The translations under genes were made by a program, and so were the position numbers. This document shows, in pieces, positions 45,866 through 54,401 of a DNA stretch of 64,000 bases (position 1 is its first letter; each line of letters starts with the position of its first letter). The stretch covers positions 3,038,001 through 3,102,000 of the forward strand of contig OY970187.1 in the NCBI GenBank assembly GCA_963708165.1. The letters are read 5' to 3'. Under the pieces are notes generated by a model, which saw only the letters and a program-made list of their open reading frames with translations, was not told the DNA's origin and did not search any database. The stretch comes from Rubricoccus sp963708165. Its GTDB lineage: Bacteria > Bacteroidota > Rhodothermia > Rhodothermales > Rubricoccaceae.

Positions 45866-47128
45866 CTAGAGATTGCCTCGCGCCTCCTGCTCGCGCTCGA
45901 TGGCCTCGAAGAGCGCCTTGAAGTTGCCCTTGCCGAAGGAGCGGGCGCCCTTGCGCTGGATGATCTCGAAAAACACGGTCGGGCGGTTGCCGATGGGCTT
46001 GGTAAAGATCTGCAAGAGGTAGCCGTCCGGGTCGCGGTCGACGAGGATGCCGAGTTCTGCGAGTTCGCTCAGGTCCTCGTCGATCTCACCGACGCGGTCC
46101 AGCAGTTCGTCGTAGTACGTCGTCGGCACGGTGAGGAAGTCCATGCCTCTGGCGCGGAGCGCCGAGACCGTCTCCAGGATGTTGTCGGTCGCGAGGGCGA
46201 TGTGCTGAACACCGGCGCCGCGGTAGAAGTCCAGGTACTCCTCGATCTGGGACTTTTTCTTGCCCTCGGCCGGCTCGTTGATCGGGAATTTGACCCGCTC
46301 GTTGCCGTTGCTCATCACCTTGGACATGAGCGCGGTGTACTCCGTCGAGATGTCCTCATCGTCGAACGACATGAGGTTCTTGAAGCCCATCACGTCGCCG
46401 TAGTACTGGACGTATTTGTTCATGTCGCCCAGGTCCACGTTGCCCACGCAGTGGTCGACGTACTTGAGGCCGACGGGGCTGGGTGTGAAGAACGAGTCCT
46501 CGACGGCGCGAAAGCCGGGCAGGAACGGTCCGTCGTAGTTCGTGCGGTCCACAAACGTGTGGATCGTCTCGCCGTAGGTGCCGATGGCGCTGACGGTCAC
46601 GCTGCCGTGCTCGTCCGTCAGCGTCTCGGGCTCGCGGACGGGCACGCCGCCTCTGGCGGTGGTCTCGCGGAACGCGCTCTCGGCGTCGTCCACCATGAGC
46701 GCGAGGTCTTTTACGCCATCGCCGTGCAGGTGCACGTGGGCCGCGATGGGTCCTTCGGGGCCGAGTGACGAGGTGAGCACAAAGCGGATTTTGTCCTGCG
46801 TCACCAGGTAGCTCATCCGGTCGCGGTGGCCGGTCTCGGGGCCCAGGTAGGCCGTCACGTCGAAGCCCATCGCGTGGGCGTAGAAGTGCGCCGCCTGCCG
46901 CGCGTTGCCGACGTAGAACTCGACGTAGTCGGTGCCCTGGAGCGGTAGGAAATCGTCGCCAGGGGCTACGGCGTCGGGCGCAGCAGTGAGATCCGGAAGG
47001 CCGGAGCCGGGCATCGGCGCCTCGGCTGCGACGGCGTCCATGATGTCGAGCGTGGCGTTGTTCAGGGCGCCATCGCCGGCGTCGCCAGAGGCCGTGTCGG
47101 GGGTGGAGCGGTCGGGAGAGGTGCTCAT
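45866..47128 (-). CDS. hppD: 4-hydroxyphenylpyruvate dioxygenase
   Basis: The Fe(II) enzyme converts 4-hydroxyphenylpyruvate to homogentisate. Of 420 residues, the conserved part starts about residue 63 (DYVEFYVGNARQAAHFYAHAMGF) and includes YVDHCVGNVDLGDM, QHIALATDNI and the C-terminal FFEIIQRKGARSFGKGNFKALFEAIE with the metal ligands in the usual VHH/QH/FE positions. The first about 60 residues are an acidic, Ala-rich extension; a shorter start is possible. It is upstream of hmgA. Confidence 0.96.
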   Translation of the reverse strand: MSTSPDRSTPDTASGDAGDGALNNATLDIMDAVAAEAPMPGSGLPDLTAAPDAVAPGDDFLPLQGTDYVEFYVGNARQAAHFYAHAMGFDVTAYLGPETGHRDRMSYLVTQDKIRFVLTSSLGPEGPIAAHVHLHGDGVKDLALMVDDAESAFRETTARGGVPVREPETLTDEHGSVTVSAIGTYGETIHTFVDRTNYDGPFLPGFRAVEDSFFTPSPVGLKYVDHCVGNVDLGDMNKYVQYYGDVMGFKNLMSFDDEDISTEYTALMSKVMSNGNERVKFPINEPAEGKKKSQIEEYLDFYRGAGVQHIALATDNILETVSALRARGMDFLTVPTTYYDELLDRVGEIDEDLSELAELGILVDRDPDGYLLQIFTKPIGNRPTVFFEIIQRKGARSFGKGNFKALFEAIEREQEARGNL

Positions 47129-47405
47129 GTCGTGTCACCGGCGCGTCGCCGGGGTCGGTCGTACCGTCTGCGGGGGTGCGGGCGCGGTCCCGCCCTCGCT
47201 CCGGGCTGTGTCTAGATACGAAGCGCTTCCGGGGCTGGGTTCCGCCGCGCGGGGTGCGCGCACTGGATTTCGCGCGCTGGAGGCCTCTGGCGGAGCCCGG
47301 CGGGCCGCGCCGGTGACGGCGCCAGAGGCGAACCCTAAGACGGGGCGAAGGGGGGAACGGAGATGGAGGGTGGGGGTGCTCGGAGTCCTCTCTCCCCTCC
47401 CGTCT

Positions 47406-47858
47406 ATGAAGTGGATTATCTCTCTCCTCGTCGTCATCGCAGGCGCCGGTGCGCCGCTGCAAGCCGGCCTCAACGCCGAGCTTCGCGACCGGCTCGCCGG
47501 GCCCATCGAGGTGGGCTTCTTTAGCTCCATCATCACCACGCTCGCGCTCATGGTCGGCTTCGGGATCATGGTGGCGGTCGGCAAGACCGACCCGGACATG
47601 GCGGCGATCAAGGCCGTGCCTTGGTACCTATGGCTCGGCGGCTTTGTGGGCGCCTTCTTTATCGTGACCACGCTGGTCGGTGCAGGCACGCTGGACGCGG
47701 CTCTTCTGGTGGGACTGCTCATCGGTGGGCAGATGGTGGCTTCGCTCGTTTTCGATCACTTCGGCCTGCTCTCGTTCGAGGAAAACCCCATCAACGTGTG
47801 GCGCGTCGGTGGGATCGCGCTGATCGCGCTCGGCGTGTTCATCATTCAGCGGAACTAA
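47406..47858 (+). CDS. DMT-superfamily membrane protein (DUF606/YdcZ type)
   Basis: A 150-residue protein with five hydrophobic segments, starting MKWIISLLVVIAGAGAPLQAGLNAEL, the hallmark of the DUF606/YdcZ family. Members are small drug/metabolite-type exporters that pair or duplicate. Substrate is unknown. The 277 bases upstream (47129-47405) hold GC-rich text, a few motif copies and no recognisable gene. Confidence 0.9.
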   Translation: MKWIISLLVVIAGAGAPLQAGLNAELRDRLAGPIEVGFFSSIITTLALMVGFGIMVAVGKTDPDMAAIKAVPWYLWLGGFVGAFFIVTTLVGAGTLDAALLVGLLIGGQMVASLVFDHFGLLSFEENPINVWRVGGIALIALGVFIIQRN

Positions 47859-47919
47859 GCGGTAGAGGCTAGCGCCCGCCTCTGGCGCGACCTTGCACCT
47901 CACGCCCCCGCCAGAGGCC

Positions 47920-48126
47920 ATGCCGCAGTACGAACTCGAACACGCCTCTGGCGAGAGCCGGATCCTCCGCGCGCGAAGCGTGGAGGATGCCGCCGCGCGT
48001 GCGGGAATGGACGGCGCGAGCGTGGCGCCAGAGGCTGACGTGCAGGGCTGGCGCGAGATCACGGCCGCGAGCGAGGTCGTGGGCAAGGTCCGTGAGCACA
48101 ACCGAATGCGGTTTCGCCGCGACTGA
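47920..48126 (+). CDS. Small hypothetical protein
   Basis: A 68-residue protein from ATG at 47920 (MPQYELEHASGESRILRARS). It is charged, predicted alpha/beta, without signal or membrane segment. The length, codon use and coupling (its stop is one base before the next gene's GTG) argue that it is real. Three motif copies lie inside and encode ASG and PEA. Confidence 0.6.
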   Translation: MPQYELEHASGESRILRARSVEDAAARAGMDGASVAPEADVQGWREITAASEVVGKVREHNRMRFRRD

Positions 48127-48127
48127 C

Positions 48128-48625
48128 GTGAGCACAGTCTCTATCCGCATCGAGCCTCTGGCGCCGCCGCACGCCGCTGGGATTCAGCGCATCGCGTCGG
48201 ACCCGCGCGTCCAGGCCACAACGCTGCTGCCAGAGCCGTATCCACCGGACGGCGCGGCCCAGTTCATCGCCTTCGCCAGAGGCGCGTGGGGCACTCAGTA
48301 CTCGTGGGCCATTGTGGGCGAGGGCGGCGTGGTGGGCTGCATCGGCATCAAGGAGATCCATGACGGCCAGGGCGACGTGGGGTATTACGTGGATCCCAAG
48401 CGGTGGGGACAGGGCATCGCGGGCGATGCCCTTGCGCTATCGTGTCGGTTCGCGTTTGAGGAGGCTGGCCTGTTTCGGCTAACGGCGCACACGCTGGCAT
48501 CGAATGGGGGCTCGCGCCGAGTCTTGGAGCGCGAAGGATTCAGGATGGCCGGGAGGTTTGTGAACCCGTTCGCGAAGTGGCCGCCAGAGGCTGAGGTAGC
48601 GCGGTACGTGCGCGAGGCCGCATGA
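48128..48625 (+). CDS. GNAT N-acetyltransferase, RimJ/RimL-like
   Basis: A 165-residue acetyltransferase from a GTG start at 48128. The fold is seen in WAIVGEGGVVGCIGI, GDVGYYVDPKRWGQGIAGDAL (acetyl-CoA pyrophosphate loop, with RWGQGIAG) and LTAHTLASNGGSRRVLEREGF. Such enzymes acetylate protein N-termini or small amines. Start one base after the upstream stop indicates coupling. Confidence 0.87.
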   Translation: MSTVSIRIEPLAPPHAAGIQRIASDPRVQATTLLPEPYPPDGAAQFIAFARGAWGTQYSWAIVGEGGVVGCIGIKEIHDGQGDVGYYVDPKRWGQGIAGDALALSCRFAFEEAGLFRLTAHTLASNGGSRRVLEREGFRMAGRFVNPFAKWPPEAEVARYVREAA

Positions 48626-48697
48626 CGCCAGAGGCCGCACGCCGCCGGGCCTCTGGCGAGGGCACAATCGCAGTGCGGCGGTAGGTTGAGGGCCGAG

Positions 48698-49607
48698 ATG
48701 CCCGCCACCGCTCCACTTCTCTCCCGTCTCTGGACGTACCAGCGCGAGCGGTTTCCGCTTCTGGCGCACGGTCCGCTGGTGGCCGCGTTTTCGGGCGGCG
48801 TGGCGTGCGCATCCGCAGCGCTGCGTGGCGCCGATGGCCCCGGATGGCCCGCGGTGCTCGTGGCCGTGGCTGTCGCGCTGGGGGCGTTTTTCCAACTACG
48901 CGTGGCGGACGAGTGGAAAGACGCCGAACGCGACGCTGCGGCACAACCCGAGCGCCCCGTTCCGCGCGGACTGATCACGCTGCGCGAGTTGGCGGCCGTT
49001 GCGCTCGTCGTCGCCCTCGCGCAGATCGCGCTGACGGCGTGGCTGGACCCGCGCTTGCTCTGGGCGCTCGCCGCGATGTGGGGCTTTGGCGCCGCCATGA
49101 CCGCCGAGTTCGGCGTGCGCGAGTGGCTCCGCCAGAGGCCTCTGGCGACGCTCGATCTCGCACGCCTTTATCGTGCCGTTTATCGATTGGTTCGCGGTCT
49201 CCGCCGACGTGCTCGGCAACGACGCCGCATACCCGCCGGGCGTGGCGTGGCTCGTGGGCGTGAGCCTGTTCGGCGGCATGACCGTCGAGATCGGGCGCAA
49301 GATCTGGGCGCCAGAGGCCGAGCGGCCGGGCGTCGAATCGTACAGCAGCACCTGGGGGCGAACGCGCGCAACGGGCGCGTGGGGCGGCGTTCTTATCGCC
49401 TCGATGGCCTGCGGCTTGGTGGTGCTGTTCCGTGCCGAGGCGTGGCCTCTGGCGCCGTGGCTGATCGGCGCGGCCTCGCTGGCGCTCGGCATCGGTATGA
49501 GCGCGCTGTGGTCGCCAGAGGCAGGCTCGGGCCGCCGCGTCGAACTCGCCGCCGGGCTGTGGACGCTCGGGCTCTATCTCACGATCGGACCGCTGGTGCT
49601 GCTATGA
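48698..49607 (+). pseudogene. UbiA-family prenyltransferase, frameshifted
   Basis: An integral membrane prenyltransferase. The first Asp-rich site reads DEWKDAERDAAAQPERPVPRG. The reading frame breaks about 49141-49160, directly beside two motif copies; deleting one G at 49154 restores WLRQRPLATLISHAFIVPFIDWFAV. The second half has FGGMTVEIGRKIWAPEAERPGVESYSSTWG, which includes the second conserved site, and several helices to the stop, which overlaps the next ATG. The acceptor is unknown. It is the first gene of the 48.7-58.3 kb operon. Confidence 0.82.
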
Positions 49608-52372
49608 GCGGGATACGAGATGCGGGAAGAGGGAAGAGGGCCTCTGGCGTGGTACTCGCGCTGGGCACCGCGCCAGAGGCACATCCTTCCGGGGCCTCAG
49701 CCGACGTGCGCGCGATGGGAGGAAAGGGCGCGGCGCTGGCGCGGCTGACGGCGGAGGGGTTCGCTGTGCCGCCGTTCTGCGTGCTCCCGCCTCTGGCGTT
49801 CGAAGCCTCGCGCACCGCGGGCGCGCTAGAGGCGCCGACGCCCGAATGGGCCGCGGCGGTCCACGCCTGGGCCGACGCCTCTGGCGCCGACCTCTTCGCC
49901 GTCCGGTCGTCCGCCGCGAGCGAAGACGGCGGTGCGCACTCCTTTGCGGGACAGTTCGAGACCGTGCTCGGCGTCGCCAGAGGCGCATTGAGCGACGCCA
50001 TCGCGACCGTCTGGCATTCGGCGTTTGCCGACCGCGTGCTCGCCTACCGCACCGAGCGCGGGATCGACGGTCCGCCAGAGGCGCCCGCTGTCGTGATTCA
50101 GGCCATGGTCGACGCGAGGGCCTCTGGCGTCGCCTTTGGCGCCGACCCGGTGACGGGCGACCCTAGCGTGCGCATCATCGGGGCCGTACACGGGCTGGGC
50201 ACGGCGCTCGTGGACGGGCAGGAGGACGGTGAGACGTGGCGCCTGACGGCCTCTGGCGAGATCGCCTCCTGCACCGACGGGCGCCAGAGGCAGATGCACA
50301 CGCTGACCTCCTCGGGCGCCAGCACCGCCGCCGCGCCCCAGACCGACGTGCTGTCGGAGGATGAGGCTCGCGCCGTCGCCGCGCTCGTCGCGCAGGCGAC
50401 CGAGGCGTTCGGCCACCCGCAGGACATCGAGTGGGCCTTCGGGCCTCTGGCGGGAGCGGAGGTGGGAGCCGAGCACGACGCCAGAGGCGAGCCCCCACAT
50501 CCCTCTGCATCCCGTATCCCCGCGCGCGGACACGCGCGCACATCCCTCTTCCTGCTACAATCCCGCCCCATCACGACCGTGCAGACCGGTCGGCTGCGCG
50601 TGTGGGACAACTCCAACATCGCCGAGAGCTACGGCGGCGTGACCTCGCCGCTCACGTTCTCGTTCGCGCGGCGCGCTTACGCGGCCGTCTATCGCGAGTT
50701 CTGCCGCCTGCTCGGCGTGCCCGAAGCGCGCATCGAGGCCGAGAGCGAGACGTTCGACCAGATGCTGGGCCTCTTGCGAGGGCGCGTGTACTACAACCTC
50801 GCGAGCTGGTACCGCGTGCTCGCGCTGCTGCCCGGCTACCAACTCAACGCCGAGTTTATGGAGGGCATGATGGGCGTGCGCGAGGGCATCCCAGACGAGA
50901 TACGGCCCACACCGCTCACGACCGGCCGCTGGCGCGACCAGAAAATGGGTCGCGTGCGCGACGGCCTCGCGCTCACAGGCTCCGCCTTCGGGCTCGTCAC
51001 CGCCGCGTTCGGCCTGCCGCGGCGCCAGAGGCGCTTTATGGCGCGAGTGGACCGCGCCCTCGCGCCCGTCGATCTGCCCGCGATGGACCTGGACGCGCTC
51101 GCAGCGCACTACCGCGACCTCGAAGCCGAGCTGCTGCAAAAATGGGACGCGCCGCTCGTCAACGACTTCTTCGCCATGATCGCCTTTGGCACGGCGCAGA
51201 AGCTGGCCGACACGTGGGCACCGCCGGGCCTGCTCGGGCACCTGCTCTCCGGCGACGGCGACATCATCTCGGCCGAGCCCGCCCGCCGCATTCGTGCCAT
51301 GGCCGAGCCTCTTGCGCCCGCTACGGGCCGCGCGCTCATGAGCGGCGATGCGGCGCAAGTCCTGCGCGAGAACGAGCCTCTGGCGCGCGCCGTCGCAGAC
51401 TACCTCGCCACGTTCGGCGACCGCTGCCTGGAAGAGCTCAAGCTCGAAAGCCCGACCCTCGCCGACGACCCTCAGCCGCTCTACGCCGCCATCGGCGCGA
51501 CCGCCCTGCGCGAGGTCAACCCCGACGCACCCCGGCCTCTGGCGCTGCGCGAGAGCGCAGAGGCACAGCTTCGCGATGCGCTCCGCGGGCACCCGCTTCG
51601 CGCGTGGATCTTCCGCCGCGCGCTGGGGCTCGCGCGGCGACGCGTGCGCGACCGCGAAAACCTGCGCTTCGAGCGCACGCGCGTCTTTGGCCGCGCCCGC
51701 CGCATCGTCCTCGCGATGGGCACTCGCCTCGTCGCCAGAGGCGCACTCTCGGACCCGCGCGACGTGTTCGACCTGGAGATCGGCGAACTCCTCGGCGCCG
51801 TCGACGGCACCGGGACCGCGTGGGACCTCCGCGCCATCGCCGCGGCGCGCCGCGAGGAGTTCGACGCCTACCGAGCCACACCCGCTCCGCCCGAGCGCGT
51901 GCTCACGCGCGGCGCCGTCTCGACCGCCACGCTCGTCTCAGGCTTCACGCCAGAGGCGACGGGTCAAGCCTCTGGCGCCGAAGGGAATACGCCCGATTCC
52001 TCTGGCGCCACGCGAAGCGGTTTGGGCTGCTGCGCGGGCATCGTGGACGGCCCGGTGCGCGTCGTGCGCGACCCGCGCGGCGTAACGCTGGAACCCGGCA
52101 CCATCCTCGTCGCCGAGCGCACCGATCCCGGCTGGATCTTGCTGTTCCCGATGTGCTCCGGTTTGATTGTCGAGCGCGGCAGCCTGCTCTCGCACTCGGC
52201 CATCGTCGCGCGCGAGATGGGCATCCCCTGCGCCGTCTCGGTCGACGGCGCGACGGCATGGTTGGCGGACGGCGACCGCGTGCGACTGGACGGCGCGACG
52301 GGTCTCGTGACGCGCATCACACCAGAGGCTTCCGTCGCAGTGGAGGCAGGCACAGCCTCTGGCGATGCGTGA
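49604..52372 (+). CDS. Rifampin-phosphotransferase-like dikinase (ATP-grasp plus swivelling His domain)
   Basis: A 922-residue protein. Residues about 30-330 are a PPDK/PEP-synthase N-terminal ATP-binding domain (GGKGAALARL, FAVRSSAASEDGGAHSFAGQFETVL, ending LFLLQSRPITT). A long helical central region (about 335-800) begins WDNSNIAESYGGVTSPLTFSF. The C-terminal phosphohistidine domain (about 820-905) has the catalytic histidine in ERGSLLSHSAIVAREMGIPC. There is no PEP-binding TIM barrel, so the order matches rifampin phosphotransferase, not PEP synthase: it probably phosphorylates an alcohol using ATP's beta phosphate. Start overlaps the UbiA stop (ATGA). A repeat-derived insert (PHPSASRIPARGHA) sits before LQSRP. 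Confidence 0.87.
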   Translation: MSGIRDAGRGKRASGVVLALGTAPEAHPSGASADVRAMGGKGAALARLTAEGFAVPPFCVLPPLAFEASRTAGALEAPTPEWAAAVHAWADASGADLFAVRSSAASEDGGAHSFAGQFETVLGVARGALSDAIATVWHSAFADRVLAYRTERGIDGPPEAPAVVIQAMVDARASGVAFGADPVTGDPSVRIIGAVHGLGTALVDGQEDGETWRLTASGEIASCTDGRQRQMHTLTSSGASTAAAPQTDVLSEDEARAVAALVAQATEAFGHPQDIEWAFGPLAGAEVGAEHDARGEPPHPSASRIPARGHARTSLFLLQSRPITTVQTGRLRVWDNSNIAESYGGVTSPLTFSFARRAYAAVYREFCRLLGVPEARIEAESETFDQMLGLLRGRVYYNLASWYRVLALLPGYQLNAEFMEGMMGVREGIPDEIRPTPLTTGRWRDQKMGRVRDGLALTGSAFGLVTAAFGLPRRQRRFMARVDRALAPVDLPAMDLDALAAHYRDLEAELLQKWDAPLVNDFFAMIAFGTAQKLADTWAPPGLLGHLLSGDGDIISAEPARRIRAMAEPLAPATGRALMSGDAAQVLRENEPLARAVADYLATFGDRCLEELKLESPTLADDPQPLYAAIGATALREVNPDAPRPLALRESAEAQLRDALRGHPLRAWIFRRALGLARRRVRDRENLRFERTRVFGRARRIVLAMGTRLVARGALSDPRDVFDLEIGELLGAVDGTGTAWDLRAIAAARREEFDAYRATPAPPERVLTRGAVSTATLVSGFTPEATGQASGAEGNTPDSSGATRSGLGCCAGIVDGPVRVVRDPRGVTLEPGTILVAERTDPGWILLFPMCSGLIVERGSLLSHSAIVAREMGIPCAVSVDGATAWLADGDRVRLDGATGLVTRITPEASVAVEAGTASGDA

Positions 52373-52997
52373 GCCCGGCCCCTTCGAGCGGCACGTGCGT
52401 GAGGCTATCGCGCTCAACCGCCAGAGGCGTCCGGGCTACGTGCGCGCAGGTGGGGCACGGGCTGCGCTCGTCTCGCGCCTGCTCGTCGGCTCGGAGCGCG
52501 CGCTAGTGCCTCTGGCGAGACGCCTGGACCGCCGCGCGGAGCGGGAGGGAAGCGTGGAGGCACTGGCGTCTGTCCTCTCGCCCATGAGCGCCGCGCCCCA
52601 CGCAGCTCGGCCCGTCTCCGGTCCCGCCAGAGGCGCCGGGGTGTGCGCCCGTTTGGCGGCACGGCTCGCACCGCCTCTGGCGCGCGCCGACCGAGAACTC
52701 CGCCGAGGCGGGACTCCGCGCGATGGGCTCGCGCAGATCCTGGACACGCTCCGCGAGGCCTCTGGCGCCAGCGGCCTGCACCTCGCGATGTCGACGCACC
52801 TCGCGGAATCAGCGCTGCTCGCCGCGTCCCGCATCCCTCTCCATCCCGGACCCCTCCATCCCTCCTTAGCGACCTTTGTGCGTCTGCACCTCGCGGGCCT
52901 GCCTCTGGCGCTCGCGCTCGACGCCTTTGCGGCGCCGCTCCACGCCAGAGGCGTCGGCCTTCTCGCCAACGACCTCCCGCCCATTCCCACGCCATGA
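52365..52997 (+). CDS. Unknown protein coupled between dikinase and BtaA-like genes
   Basis: A 210-residue Ala/Arg/Leu-rich protein, mostly helical, without signal peptide. Its start overlaps the dikinase stop by eight bases and its stop overlaps the BtaA-like ATG, so it belongs to the operon. The C-terminal part (SGLHLAMSTHLAESALLAASR ... FVRLHLAGLPLALALDAF) may be conserved; the N-terminal half is heavily written over by motif copies (RQRRP, ARGAG, PLARR). ATCCCTC repeats encode SRIPLHPGPLHPS. No family recognised. Confidence 0.62.
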   Translation: MREPGPFERHVREAIALNRQRRPGYVRAGGARAALVSRLLVGSERALVPLARRLDRRAEREGSVEALASVLSPMSAAPHAARPVSGPARGAGVCARLAARLAPPLARADRELRRGGTPRDGLAQILDTLREASGASGLHLAMSTHLAESALLAASRIPLHPGPLHPSLATFVRLHLAGLPLALALDAFAAPLHARGVGLLANDLPPIPTP

Positions 52998-54091
52998 GTT
53001 CCATCGCCGACCGCGCCGATTTCTCGCGGCTGCGCTACGCCAACGTGTGGGAGGACGGCGCGATCCTGCGCGAGGCGCTCCGGATCCAGCCCGGCGACCG
53101 CGCGCTGTGCATCGCGTCCTCTGGCGACAACGCGCTCGCGCTCCTCCTCGATGATCCCGCCGAGGTCGTGGCCGTCGACCTGAGCCCGGCGCAGCTGGCC
53201 GCGCTCGCGCTCCGCGTCGCCGCGTTCCAAGCCTTGAAGCACGCCGAGCTTCTCGAACTCATCGGCGCGCGCGCCTCGCGCCAGAGGCCTGCGCTCTACG
53301 CGCGGTGCCGCCCGCTGCTGGACGCGCCTGCCCGCGCCTACTGGGACGCGATGCCCGAAGCCGTCGCCAGAGGCATCGGCGAGGACGGCAAGTTCGAGCG
53401 CTACCTCACGCTGTTCCGCCGGTTCGTGCTGCGCATCACGCAGGGACGGCGCAAGACCGCGCAGCTTCTGGCGCTCGGCGGCACGCCCGAATCGCGCCTC
53501 GCGTGGTACGACGCGCACTGGGACACGCGCCTCTGGCGGCTGGTGTTTGGCGCCTTCACGTCGCGCCCCGTTATGGGCCGCCTAGGACGCGATCCCAGCT
53601 TCTTGGACCACGTGGAGGGCAGCGCCGCGCAGCGCATGATGGCGAGCGTCCGCACCGCGTCGACAGGCACGGACCCCGCCACCAACCCGTACCTCCGCTG
53701 GACGCTCACGGGCGCCTGGGGCGACGCGCTGCCACCGTACCTCGCGCCAGAGGCGTTCGACACGATCCGCGCCCGCGTCGGCCGCATCACGCCGGTTCTG
53801 GGCTCGCTCGAAGACGTGCTGGACGCGGCGCCCGCGTCGTCGTTTGGCGCCTTTGGCCTCTCGGACGTGTTCGAGTACGTGAGCGCCGAGCACGCCGAAA
53901 CGCTCTACCGCGCCATCGCGCGGGCGGGGCGGCCCGGCGCGCGGCTGGCGTACTGGAACCTCCTCGCACTGCGCCAGAGGCCGCCGTCGCTCGCGGCGCA
54001 GATCCAGCCTCTGGCGGCGCTCTCTCAGGGCCTCCACGCGCGGGACCGCGCGCCGTTCTATCGGGCGTTTGTGGTGGAGGAGGTGGTGTAG
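52994..54091 (+). CDS. DUF3419 / BtaA-like 3-amino-3-carboxypropyl transferase
   Basis: A 365-residue SAM-dependent protein of the DUF3419 family. BtaA of this family moves the 3-amino-3-carboxypropyl group of SAM to diacylglycerol, the first step of betaine lipid (DGTS) synthesis. Seen are FSRLRYANVWEDGAILREAL, a Rossmann start DRALCIASSGDNALALLL, VVAVDLSPAQLAAL, and LSDVFEYVSAEHAETLYR. No btaB-like N-methyltransferase is present, so the acceptor or the end product may differ from DGTS. Coupled to the gene before it. Confidence 0.86.
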   Translation: MSSIADRADFSRLRYANVWEDGAILREALRIQPGDRALCIASSGDNALALLLDDPAEVVAVDLSPAQLAALALRVAAFQALKHAELLELIGARASRQRPALYARCRPLLDAPARAYWDAMPEAVARGIGEDGKFERYLTLFRRFVLRITQGRRKTAQLLALGGTPESRLAWYDAHWDTRLWRLVFGAFTSRPVMGRLGRDPSFLDHVEGSAAQRMMASVRTASTGTDPATNPYLRWTLTGAWGDALPPYLAPEAFDTIRARVGRITPVLGSLEDVLDAAPASSFGAFGLSDVFEYVSAEHAETLYRAIARAGRPGARLAYWNLLALRQRPPSLAAQIQPLAALSQGLHARDRAPFYRAFVVEEVV

Positions 54092-54097
54092 GCGGTC

Positions 54098-54115
54098 GCC
54101 TCTGGCGCCAGAGGC
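54098..54115. repeat. 18-bp palindrome 7 bp after a stop codon
   Basis: GCCTCTGGCGCCAGAGGC directly after the BtaA-like gene. It could attenuate transcription into the second half of the operon. Confidence 0.9.
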
Positions 54116-54144
54116 GTGGGGTAGGGCAGCAGCGAGGCCACCCG

Positions 54145-54323
54145 ACCCCCCGCTTCGCTCGCCCGTTGGTCGCGAAGCTGTCCCCCTTGAAAAGGTAGAC
54201 AATCCACATCTCAATCCTCACGACGCCAGAGGCACCTCTGTTTGTCTGGGACGACCGCGGTCTGAATTGTCCCCCTCGTTGAAGGGGACAGCTTTGCGAC
54301 CGGAGGGGAGCAAAGCGGGGGGT
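54145..54323. repeat. 179-bp MITE-like inverted repeat
   Basis: Arms of about 45 bp (ACCCCCCGCTTCGCTCGC ... GAAGCTGTCCCCCTTGA and its imperfect complement GTTGAAGGGGACAGCTTTGCG ... GCAAAGCGGGGGGT) flank an AT-richer centre with one motif copy. CCCCCCGCTTCGCTC...GCTGTCCCCCTT repeats are known as dispersed intergenic elements in several phyla. It fills the 310-bp gap inside the lipid operon; no gene lies there. Confidence 0.88.
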
Positions 54324-54401
54324 TCTCCCAGCCGAGCACAGCCCTACGCCTCTGGCGTGACAGGCCGCCCCGCTACCCCGCCAGAGGCGTAACCTCGCGG
54401 G

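Noticed and set aside
44496..47462. Large alternative frames opposite and over hmgA and hppD
   Set aside because: Both enzymes show full-length conserved motifs; the alternatives are low-complexity shadows.
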